Below are positions 42,790 to 49,967 of a stretch of 64,000 nucleotides of DNA, one piece after another. Position 1 is the first letter of the stretch. Each line of letters opens with the position of its first letter. The notes under the pieces are model-generated. The model was not told the origin of the DNA and did not search any database. It was given only the letters and a program-made list of their open reading frames with translations. Made by a program: the position numbers and the translations under genes. The stretch is from Mediterranea massiliensis (lineage in GTDB: Bacteria > Bacteroidota > Bacteroidia > Bacteroidales > Bacteroidaceae): the NCBI GenBank assembly GCA_015060695.1, contig SUYA01000009.1, positions 1 to 64,000 of the forward strand, read 5' to 3'.

Positions 42790-43437
42790 TTAATAATGTG
42801 CAAAGGTAGTGTTTTTTCTGATAATCGTCAAACCGTCTCGCAGGGGAAGTATCACTTTTTCCACACGACTATCTTTAGCTACCCGGTCGTTGAATTCCTT
42901 GATGCGAATGGTTTGCAAGTCGTTGGGGTGCGGATGCTCTTCCAACACATGGCCATCCCATAGCGTATTGTCAGCAATTATGTACCCCCCTTCGTTCAGC
43001 AACGGAAGCACCAATTCGTAGTAGTCAATATACTTACGCTTGTCGGCATCCATGAAGACCAAGTCGAATCGTTGGTTGAGTTCCGGTATCAGTGTCAAGG
43101 CATCGCCTATGTAAAATTTTATCTTATCGGCATAAGGAGAGTTTTCCAACCAGGGACGTGTAAAGTCTTCTTGTTCATCATTTATTTCAATAGTATGTAA
43201 CACACTTCCTTCCGGCAATCCTTCGGCCAAACAGAGTGCAGAGTATCCACTGTAAGTACCAATTTCCAGCACCTGCTTGGGGCGAATCATTTGTACAAAC
43301 ATTTTTAGCATTCTTCCCTGCAAGTGTCCCGACGCCATGCGGGGATATAGCAAGCGCAGATGAGTGTCCCGATAGAGGGCATTCAGGTAGTCGCCTTCCG
43401 GGTCGATGTGTTGCAGAATATACTCGTCTATTGTCAT
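42790..43437 (-). CDS. SAM-dependent O-methyltransferase (class I, family 3)
   Basis: 215 residues from the ATG at 43437 ([11 protein letters not shown]); the in-frame region up to 43527 overlaps the aroQ coding end and is rejected. SAM-binding motif I is [19 protein letters not shown] near residues 62-80, with motif [13 protein letters not shown] and [18 protein letters not shown] near 130. The family resembles catechol O-methyltransferase and caffeoyl-CoA methyltransferase, with divalent-metal-dependent activity. The acceptor in Bacteroides is not known. It follows aroQ by 11 bases on the same strand. Confidence 0.88.
   Translation of the reverse strand: MTIDEYILQHIDPEGDYLNALYRDTHLRLLYPRMASGHLQGRMLKMFVQMIRPKQVLEIGTYSGYSALCLAEGLPEGSVLHTIEINDEQEDFTRPWLENSPYADKIKFYIGDALTLIPELNQRFDLVFMDADKRKYIDYYELVLPLLNEGGYIIADNTLWDGHVLEEHPHPNDLQTIRIKEFNDRVAKDSRVEKVILPLRDGLTIIRKNTTFAHY
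42801..42832 (-). promoter_or_regulatory. Promoter of metG inside the O-methyltransferase gene
   Basis: On the minus strand TTTG (42832-42829) and TACCTTTG (42808-42801) are separated by exactly 20 bp, a perfect match. It overlaps the last codons of the upstream gene, so metG can be expressed apart from it. Confidence 0.75.
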
Positions 43438-43448
43438 TATATTTCTTT

Positions 43449-43868
43449 TTATGCTCCTACCAATGCCTCTATGGCCAATCGGTACGAATGAAGTCCGAAT
43501 CCCAGTATCACACCCCGACAAGCACAAGAAATCATGGACTTATGCCGAAACTCCTCGCGAGCATGAACGTTGGAAATGTGTACCTCGATGACCGGAGCAG
43601 TAATGGCTCGGATGGCATCTTGCAAAGCAATGGAAGTGTGTGTGTAGGCACCGGCATTCAGCACAATGCCGTCGATGTCAAATCCCACCTCCTGTATCTT
43701 GTCAATCAACTCGCCTTCGATGTTCGATTGGAAGTAATCAATCTCTACATCGACATATTTCTTGCGTAGTTCGGCCAAATAATCTTCGAACGTCACACTG
43801 CCATAGATGGAGGGTTCACGCTTGCCCAACAGGTTTATGTTGGGGCCGTTGATAATCTGTATTTTCAT
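43449..43868 (-). CDS. aroQ: 3-dehydroquinate dehydratase, type II
   Basis: 139 residues. The N-terminus MKIQIINGPNINLLGKREPSIYGS holds the type II signature with the catalytic Tyr in SIYG and Arg in the lid (GKREP). NAGAYTHTSIALQDAI near 70-85 and EVHISNVHAREEFRHKS near 96-112 hold the catalytic His and substrate-binding residues. It converts 3-dehydroquinate to 3-dehydroshikimate in the shikimate pathway, in the cytoplasm. The start codon is fixed by the family N-terminus. Confidence 0.96.
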   Translation of the reverse strand: MKIQIINGPNINLLGKREPSIYGSVTFEDYLAELRKKYVDVEIDYFQSNIEGELIDKIQEVGFDIDGIVLNAGAYTHTSIALQDAIRAITAPVIEVHISNVHAREEFRHKSMISCACRGVILGFGLHSYRLAIEALVGA

Positions 43869-44020
43869 AATCGTTTCTTGTTTGAAGAAAAATCATGCAA
43901 TTTTCGGGAAAAAACTCGACATCTGCAAACATTCGGCCGATAAAATAGGGTCGTATGCCGTCATTCCCCCTTTCTGACGACCATTTGAGTCGTTTGTTCG
44001 CCGCTTCTCCGCACCTCGTT

Positions 44021-44191
44021 CGCTTTTGGGTCGCTTCTCGTTCGGAACTGCTTCGGTATTTGTTCGGTGTTTCTTCGGTGTTTCTTCGGTCGTTGTTCGG
44101 TCCTATAGAGAGCGAAGGATGACCGAAGAAACACCGAAGAACGACCGAACAGCGCGCGTACGCGTAGCGAGGATGGTACGACCCGAAAGCG
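44021..44191. repeat. Imperfect palindrome with 11-bp tandem units, copy 2
   Basis: Outer arms CGCTTTTGGGTCG (44021-44033) and CGACCCGAAAGCG (44179-44191) are complements with one mismatch. Inside are units TTCGGTGTTTC twice and TTCGGTCGTTG, the shared centre TCCTATAGAGAGC, then GAAGGATGACC, GAAGAAACACC, GAAGAACGACC and GAACAGCG. The arrangement is the same as at 18759-18917. It occupies most of the 398-bp gap between the divergent aroQ and xerD genes. A -7 box TATCTTTG for xerD follows at 44222-44229. Confidence 0.8.
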
Positions 44192-44221
44192 AAGAAAGTA
44201 GCATCGTGTTGAAAAAAACAG

Positions 44222-44229
44222 TATCTTTG
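44222..44229 (+). promoter_or_regulatory. -7 box of xerD
   Basis: TATCTTTG, a full match to the -7 consensus, 37 bases before the xerD start codon. No -33 TTTG stands at the expected distance; the palindrome arm ends 30 bases upstream. Confidence 0.55.
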
Positions 44230-44266
44230 CCCTGCGTTTACGAATTTGAGATTGGGATTTTGAAAA

Positions 44267-45196
44267 ATGGCAAACGAACGACAGAAACAGGTCATCAAGC
44301 GGTATCAGCAATACTTGCGGTTGGAGAAAGCACTTTCGGCCAACACGCTTGATGCTTATATGCGCGATTTGGAGAAATTACTTCGTTTCTTGGAGGCCGA
44401 AGGAATGAGTGTGTTCGATGTAACGCTGGACGACTTGCAACGATTTGCGGCCGGATTGCACGATGTAGGTATCCATCCCCGTTCGCAAGCCCGCATCATT
44501 TCGGGCATCCGCTCGTTTTTCCATTTCATGGTGCTGAGCGATGTGCAAGATGTCGATCCCAGCGAACTGCTTGAAGCTCCCAAGATAGGATTCAAGTTGC
44601 CGGAATACCTGACGGTGGAGGAAATTGACGCACTGATTGCCGCCATTGACTTGAGCAAGAACGAAGGGCATCGCAACCGGGCCATTCTGGAGACGCTGTA
44701 TAGTTGCGGCCTGCGGGTTTCAGAGCTATGCAACCTGAAGATTTCGAACCTGCACTTCAGACAAGGCTACATCAGAGTAGAGGGAAAGGGTAGCAAGCAA
44801 CGGTTAGTACCCATTTCGAAGCGAGCCATACAAGAAATTGAAAAATGGTTTAAGGTGCGCCGCCACTGGAACATCAAGCCCGGCCATGAAGATTTTGTTT
44901 TCTTAGCCCGTCGCGGAAATGCCATCGGCCGCATCATGGTTTTCCACCTCATCAAGGAGCTGTCCGAACAGGTAGGACTGAAAAAAAACATCAGCCCACA
45001 CACCTTTCGCCACTCGTTTGCCACCCACCTGTTGGAAGGGGGTGCCAACCTACGAGCCATTCAAAGCATGCTGGGGCACGAAACCATTGCGGCAACCGAA
45101 ATTTATGTCCATATTGACCGTAAACGGCTGCGTGAAGAGATATTAAACCACCATCCACGCAACATAAAGTACCGAAAAGAGCATGAATTTTATTAA
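44267..45196 (+). CDS. xerD: Tyrosine recombinase XerD
   Basis: 309 residues. The SAM-like N-terminal DNA-binding domain (residues 8-95, RLEKALSANTLDAYMRDLEKLLRFL) precedes the catalytic domain. Catalytic residues are Arg in YSCGLRVSELCNL near 150, Lys in VEGKGSKQRLVPI near 174, His and Arg in SPHTFRHSFATHLLEGG near 245-250, the second His in MLGHETIAATEIYVHI near 268, and Tyr in the same stretch (near 277). It should resolve chromosome dimers at dif with a partner recombinase and is of normal length for the family. The identity of XerD rather than XerC rests on overall resemblance. Confidence 0.93.
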   Translation: MANERQKQVIKRYQQYLRLEKALSANTLDAYMRDLEKLLRFLEAEGMSVFDVTLDDLQRFAAGLHDVGIHPRSQARIISGIRSFFHFMVLSDVQDVDPSELLEAPKIGFKLPEYLTVEEIDALIAAIDLSKNEGHRNRAILETLYSCGLRVSELCNLKISNLHFRQGYIRVEGKGSKQRLVPISKRAIQEIEKWFKVRRHWNIKPGHEDFVFLARRGNAIGRIMVFHLIKELSEQVGLKKNISPHTFRHSFATHLLEGGANLRAIQSMLGHETIAATEIYVHIDRKRLREEILNHHPRNIKYRKEHEFY

Positions 45197-45220
45197 TTTA
45201 TAATAAATATTTGCTTTCCT

Positions 45221-45252
45221 ATTGACACCGAGTGCAATTTTTTATATCTTTG
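45221..45252 (+). promoter_or_regulatory. Promoter of the OmpA-like/TPR lipoprotein gene
   Basis: ATTG at 45221-45224 and TATCTTTG at 45245-45252 are 20 bp apart. The -7 box is perfect and the -33 box has one mismatch. The leader of about 75 bases contains no visible structure. Confidence 0.7.
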
Positions 45253-45332
45253 TGCCTGCATTCTATACTCTGTAGTGAAGTGTGTTTTGAAAAAACAATA
45301 ATTTTAGTATAAACTTTTAATTTCTAACAACA

Positions 45333-47024
45333 ATGATTAAAAAGCTGTATTTGCCTTTTGTATTGGCAATGGTTGCTGTTCTTACATCTTGTAGCAGCAA
45401 AATGGGTGAGTTGTCATCTGACTATTTTACAGTGACTCCTCAAGTGTTGGAAGCTGTTGGTGGCAAGGTTCCTGCTACTATCAACGGCAAATTCCCCGAA
45501 AAGTATTTCAACAAGAAAGCTGTAGTTGAAGTAACTCCGGTATTGAAGTGGAATGGCGGTGAAGCAAAGAGCCAACCGGCTGTTTTCCAAGGTGAAAAGG
45601 TACAAGGCAACGACCAAACCATCTCTTACAAAATGGGTGGTAGCTACACTATGAAGGCTTCTTTCGACTATGTTCCCGAAATGGCTAAGTCTGAATTATT
45701 CTTGGAATTCAACGCCAAGATTGGTGACAAGGTAATCGAAATCCCCGCTGTTAAGATTGCCGACGGTGTTATCTCTACTTCTGAATTGGTAGAAGCTACC
45801 GTAGGTAGTGCAAACGTAGCTTTGAGCGAAGATGCTTTCCAACGCATCATCAAGGAAAAGCACGAAGCTAACATCATGTTCTTGATTCAACAAGCTAACG
45901 TTCGCTCAAGCGAATTGAAGACCGCTAAGGCTTTCCAAGCTGAAGTGAAGAACATTGGTGAAACTCCTAACCGCGAAATCACTAACATCGAAGTATCGGC
46001 TTACGCTTCTCCCGATGGTGCCCTCGACCTCAACCAAGGTTTGGCAGAAAAACGTCAAGATGCAGCTGCTAAGGTGGTTAACCGCAACTTGAAGAAAGAC
46101 AAGATGGAAGCTACCGTTGATACCAAGTATACTGCTGAAGACTGGGAAGGCTTCCAAGAACTCGTATCTAAGTCTAACATCCAAGACAAAGAACTTATCC
46201 TTCGTGTTCTCTCAATGTACAAAGAACCTGAACAACGCGAACAAGAAATCAAGAACATTTCTTCTGTTTACAGCACTTTGGCTGACGAAATCTTGCCGCA
46301 ATTGCGTCGTTCTCGTTTGACTTTGAACTACAACGTTATCGGTAAGTCTGACGAAGAAATCGCTAACTTGGCTGCTACTGATGCTAAGCAATTGAACATC
46401 GAAGAGTTGCTTTACGCTGCTACTTTGACTAACGATGCTGCCAAGAAGGAAGCTATCTACACCAAGGCTACTCAAATCTATCCGAACGACTTCCGCGCTT
46501 ACAACAACCTCGGTAAGTTGGCTTACGAAGCCGGTAACCTTGACAAGGCTGAAGCATACTTCAAGAAGTCATTGTCAGTAAAAGAAAATGCCGATGCCAA
46601 CATGAACCTCGGTTTGATTGCTTTGGCTAAGAGCGACGCTGCTGCTGCCGAAGCTGCTTTGGGTAAGGCTGCTGCTGCCGAAGAAATCAACGAAGCATTG
46701 GGTAACCTCTATATCGCACAAGGTCAATATGAAAGAGCTGTCAACGCATTTGGCGATGCTAAGACTAACAGTGCTGCTTTGGCTCAAATCTTGGCTAAGG
46801 ACTACAACAAGGCTAAGACTACTTTGGCTAATGTAGAAAACAAGGATGCTTATACCGACTATCTGAATGCTGTTTTGGGCGCTCGCACCAACAACTCTTC
46901 TATGGTAATGGACGGTTTGAAGGCTGCTATCGCTAAAGACGCTACTTTGGCTAAGAAGGCTGCTACCGACCTCGAATTTGCTAAGTATTTCACTGACGCA
47001 ACTTTCGCCGGTCTTGTTAAGTAA
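45333..47024 (+). CDS. OmpA-like/TPR lipoprotein, strongly biased codons
   Basis: 563 residues. The lipobox LTSC is at residues 17-20. The N-terminal 200 residues are beta-rich (ATINGKFPEKYFNKKAVVEVTPVLKW). An OmpA-like segment follows, EVSAYASPDGALDLNQGLAEKRQDAAAKVV near 222-251. A C-terminal helical part of TPR type begins FRAYNNLGKLAYEAGNLDKAEAYFKKSL near 388. The codon choice is very uniform (gct, aac, atc, ttg, aag), unlike neighbours, which points to high expression, as do the good promoter and terminator. A link between outer membrane and peptidoglycan is plausible. I do not know a name for it. Confidence 0.85.
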   Translation: MIKKLYLPFVLAMVAVLTSCSSKMGELSSDYFTVTPQVLEAVGGKVPATINGKFPEKYFNKKAVVEVTPVLKWNGGEAKSQPAVFQGEKVQGNDQTISYKMGGSYTMKASFDYVPEMAKSELFLEFNAKIGDKVIEIPAVKIADGVISTSELVEATVGSANVALSEDAFQRIIKEKHEANIMFLIQQANVRSSELKTAKAFQAEVKNIGETPNREITNIEVSAYASPDGALDLNQGLAEKRQDAAAKVVNRNLKKDKMEATVDTKYTAEDWEGFQELVSKSNIQDKELILRVLSMYKEPEQREQEIKNISSVYSTLADEILPQLRRSRLTLNYNVIGKSDEEIANLAATDAKQLNIEELLYAATLTNDAAKKEAIYTKATQIYPNDFRAYNNLGKLAYEAGNLDKAEAYFKKSLSVKENADANMNLGLIALAKSDAAAAEAALGKAAAAEEINEALGNLYIAQGQYERAVNAFGDAKTNSAALAQILAKDYNKAKTTLANVENKDAYTDYLNAVLGARTNNSSMVMDGLKAAIAKDATLAKKAATDLEFAKYFTDATFAGLVK

Positions 47025-47055
47025 TCAACTTTTTCAAGAATAGCATAAACGTTAT

Positions 47056-47090
47056 GAGGGTACATCTACCGGATGTGCCCTCTTTTTTTA
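47056..47090 (+). terminator. Intrinsic terminator of the TPR lipoprotein gene
   Basis: GAGGGTACATC (47056-47066) pairs with GATGTGCCCTC (47072-47082), an 11-bp stem with one G-U pair and loop TACCG, followed by a run of T. It is a standard Rho-independent terminator. Confidence 0.9.
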
Positions 47091-47136
47091 TAGAAACATG
47101 GTAGCTTAATCAAACTTTTGCATTATTTTTGCAAGC

Positions 47137-48204
47137 ATGAAAAGATATGCATGGATATATTTTATTCTCGCGCTTGTGTGGGCTGCCTGTAGCGAAGAGA
47201 AAAACAGTTCTACCCTTGTTCGCGGAGAGTTGAAAGGGTTGGGAAACGACACCTTATATATATATGGCATGGATAAACTACATGACCGTATGGATACTAT
47301 AGCGGTTGTGGAAGACAAGTTTGAAGCCGAAGTGCAGGTAGATACCACGGTAGGTACTTGGCTCCTATTCAGTGATGGCTTTCAGTTCCCTCTCTTTTTA
47401 GGAAAGGGAGAGAAAATTACCTTAGAGGGAAATGCAACAGAGCCTGCTACCATGCAAGCAAAAGGGAATTTGCCTAACGAGGAGTTTATGCAGTTCCGAA
47501 AAGAAATAAATGCCCAAAATCTGACTTCAGAAAAAGCATTGTTGGCTAAAGCAGATTCATTTATTACCTCTCATCCTTTTTCACTGGTCAGCATCTACTT
47601 GTTAGACAAATATTTCGTACAAGTGGAAAATCCTGACACCAAACAGATCAATCGGCTGATAGAAAGCATGAGTGGCGAACTGAAGGATAGGCCTTACATC
47701 AGAGAACTAAAAAGTGTATTAGAAGAGTTTAACAACGGTGCCATCGCAAAAATAGCCCCTTATTTCCGCCTTAAAAACGAGAAGGGAGAAGAGATAAGCC
47801 GTGCAACCTTTGCCGGTAAATACCTGCTAATAAACTTCTGGGCTTCATACGATGCCGAAAGTAGAAAATTCAACGAACTACTAAAACGCATTTACAAAGA
47901 GGAAAAGAAGAACGAAAAGTTTGCTTTGCTCAGCATCTCGTTGGACGATGATAAAGAAGCATGGAAATCGGCTGTGTCAAAAGACACGTTGCAATGGGAG
48001 CAAGTCCGCTGTCCGGAAAGTTGGAATGCCGAAGTAGTCAACCTGTTTGGCATACGTACACTTCCTTCCAGCTTCTTGTTGAATACAGCCGGACGCATAG
48101 AACAACGCAATTTGGACGAAGCGTCCATCCGCAAGCTGTTAGAACGAATTGAGCGCGAAGAAAAAGAGAAGAAAGAGCGAGACAAAAAGAGTAAGAAGAG
48201 GTAA
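47137..48204 (+). CDS. TlpA-like lipoprotein without redox cysteines
   Basis: 355 residues. The N-terminal signal ends ALVWAAC. A DUF4369-type beta domain (VRGELKGLGNDTLYIYGMD, KITLEGNAT) is followed by a thioredoxin/AhpC-TSA domain beginning FRLKNEKGEEISRATFAGKYLLINFWASYDAESRKFNELLKRIYKE near 208. At the place of the WCxxC motif stands ASYDAES, with both cysteines lost, so it cannot do thiol-disulfide exchange; the remaining cys-Pro loop reads TLPSSFLLN. A lysine/glutamate-rich C-terminal tail of about 25 residues follows. It may act as a scaffold or chaperone. The comM gene begins 30 bases after. Confidence 0.85.
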   Translation: MKRYAWIYFILALVWAACSEEKNSSTLVRGELKGLGNDTLYIYGMDKLHDRMDTIAVVEDKFEAEVQVDTTVGTWLLFSDGFQFPLFLGKGEKITLEGNATEPATMQAKGNLPNEEFMQFRKEINAQNLTSEKALLAKADSFITSHPFSLVSIYLLDKYFVQVENPDTKQINRLIESMSGELKDRPYIRELKSVLEEFNNGAIAKIAPYFRLKNEKGEEISRATFAGKYLLINFWASYDAESRKFNELLKRIYKEEKKNEKFALLSISLDDDKEAWKSAVSKDTLQWEQVRCPESWNAEVVNLFGIRTLPSSFLLNTAGRIEQRNLDEASIRKLLERIEREEKEKKERDKKSKKR

Positions 48205-48233
48205 ATCTATATATAGTGTAACAGGTTATCATT

Positions 48234-49772
48234 ATGTTGGCTAAGGTATATGGTGCTGCCGTACAAGGCATTGATGCAACGCTTATCACCATCGAGGTAA
48301 ACAACTCACGAGGCTGTATGTTCTACCTTGTGGGGCTACCCGACTCTGCCGTCAAGGAGAGCCAGCAACGCATTCGTTCGGCACTTCAGGTTTGTGGATA
48401 CAAGCTACCAACCACTACGCTGACAATCAACATGGCTCCTGCCGACATTCGGAAAGAAGGCTCGGCATACGATTTGCCGTTGGCCATAGGCATCCTCACG
48501 TCGTGTGAAATCATAGCACCTCAGAATCTTTCCGACTACATGATAATGGGTGAATTGAGCCTTGACGGCACACTGCAACCCGTTAAAGGTGCCCTGCCTA
48601 TTGCCATTAAAGCACGCGAATTGGGATATAAAGGAATTATTGTCCCCCAACAGAATGCGCGCGAAGCAGCCGTAGTCAATAACTTAGAGGTATATGGAGC
48701 TACCAACATAAAAGAGGTTATCGGCTTTTTTACGGGTGAACATCGCTTGGAGCAAGTCGTTGTAAATACCCGTGAAGAGTTTTATGCACGCCAATCAACT
48801 TTTGACCTTGATTTTGCCGACGTGAAAGGGCAAGAGAATGTAAAACGAGCTTTGGAAGTGGCTGCCGCCGGAGGTCATAACATCTTGCTGATAGGTGCTC
48901 CCGGCAGTGGTAAATCGATGTTGGCAAAGCGGATTCCTTCCATTCTCCCCCCACTATCGTTAGGCGAAAGTCTGGAAACCACCAAAATACACTCAGTAGC
49001 AGGTAAATTGGGGCGTGATGGCGGATTGATTTCTACCCGGCCTTTCCGTAGCCCGCACCACACCATCTCGTCGGTGGCAATGACCGGAGGAGGCAGTTTT
49101 CCGCAACCCGGAGAGATAAGTCTTGCACATAACGGGGTACTTTTCCTTGATGAATTTCCTGAATATCAACGAAATGTACTTGAGGTGTTGCGCCAACCGC
49201 TGGAAGACCGCAAAATATCTATTTCGCGCGTGAAGTGCAATGTAGAGTATCCAGCCAGCTTCATGTTGGTGGCCAGTATGAATCCTTGTCCATGCGGCTA
49301 TTACAACCATCCTACCAAAGCCTGTGTTTGCTCACCGGGGCAGGTACAGAAATACTTGAACCGCATCAGCGGCCCTTTGTTGGATAGGATAGACCTGCAT
49401 GTAGAAGTGATACCTGTGCCATTCGACAAAATGTCGGATGCTACTCCCGGCGAATCGAGCGATTTGATACGCCAACGTGTCATTCGCGCCCGACAACTGC
49501 AAGAAGCACGCTATCGGGATGTTTCCGGCGTATATTGCAATGCGCAAATGACCAGTCGCCTATTGACACAATTTGCCCGACCCGATGAAAAGGGACTTTC
49601 TTTATTGAAAAATGCCATGAATCGCCTTAATCTTTCGGCACGTGCTTATGACCGTATCTTAAAGGTAGCCCGTACTATTGCCGACTTGGAAGGAAGTGAG
49701 ATGATAACATCATCCCATCTGGGAGAGGCCATCGGCTATCGGAGTTTAGATCGTGAAGATTGGGCCGGATAA
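48234..49772 (+). CDS. comM: YifB/ComM family Mg-chelatase-like AAA+ ATPase
   Basis: 512 residues. An N-terminal Lon-protease-like domain (residues 1-175, SRGCMFYLVGLPDSAVKES) precedes the AAA+ domain with Walker A LLIGAPGSGKSMLAKRIPS near 221 and Walker B GVLFLDEFPEY near 305. Sensor features are in SFMLVASMNPCPCGYYNHP near 345, and a C-terminal helical domain with LSARAYDRILKVARTIADLE near 475 ends it. ComM proteins are hexameric helicases that promote branch migration during natural transformation. The presence of dprA in the same window is notable. Confidence 0.93.
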   Translation: MLAKVYGAAVQGIDATLITIEVNNSRGCMFYLVGLPDSAVKESQQRIRSALQVCGYKLPTTTLTINMAPADIRKEGSAYDLPLAIGILTSCEIIAPQNLSDYMIMGELSLDGTLQPVKGALPIAIKARELGYKGIIVPQQNAREAAVVNNLEVYGATNIKEVIGFFTGEHRLEQVVVNTREEFYARQSTFDLDFADVKGQENVKRALEVAAAGGHNILLIGAPGSGKSMLAKRIPSILPPLSLGESLETTKIHSVAGKLGRDGGLISTRPFRSPHHTISSVAMTGGGSFPQPGEISLAHNGVLFLDEFPEYQRNVLEVLRQPLEDRKISISRVKCNVEYPASFMLVASMNPCPCGYYNHPTKACVCSPGQVQKYLNRISGPLLDRIDLHVEVIPVPFDKMSDATPGESSDLIRQRVIRARQLQEARYRDVSGVYCNAQMTSRLLTQFARPDEKGLSLLKNAMNRLNLSARAYDRILKVARTIADLEGSEMITSSHLGEAIGYRSLDREDWAG

Positions 49773-49868
49773 ATCATAAACCGTATCAGATATAGTTACT
49801 TAAAGCCTAATGTGAATGTTTTTGTCTAAAAAGTGACTTTTAGAGACAAAAAAAGAGTTGGGTTTACT

Positions 49869-49900
49869 ATTTTCTCCCTGTTTTGTTCCATTTTCTCCCT
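49869..49900. promoter_or_regulatory. Direct repeat upstream of the SusC-like gene
   Basis: ATTTTCTCCCT occurs at 49869-49879 and again at 49890-49900, a period of exactly 21 bp (two helical turns). It ends 20 bases before the -7 box TAGTTTTG at 49920-49927, the position of the -33 element, where no good TTTG stands. This is the layout expected for an activator-dependent promoter. Confidence 0.65.
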
Positions 49901-49919
49901 TTGAAAAATCCTGTTTCCT

Positions 49920-49927
49920 TAGTTTTG
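49920..49927 (+). promoter_or_regulatory. -7 box of the SusC/SusD operon
   Basis: TAGTTTTG matches TAnnTTTG. The start codon lies 41 bases downstream. Next to it stand the 11-bp direct repeats at 49869 and 49890. Confidence 0.6.
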
Positions 49928-49967
49928 CAAAAGTTTAATAACGAAAGTAACTTTAAATTTAATTATT

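Noticed and set aside
43438..43527. N-terminal extension of the O-methyltransferase
   Set aside because: It lies in the aroQ coding end; the family start fits the ATG at 43437.
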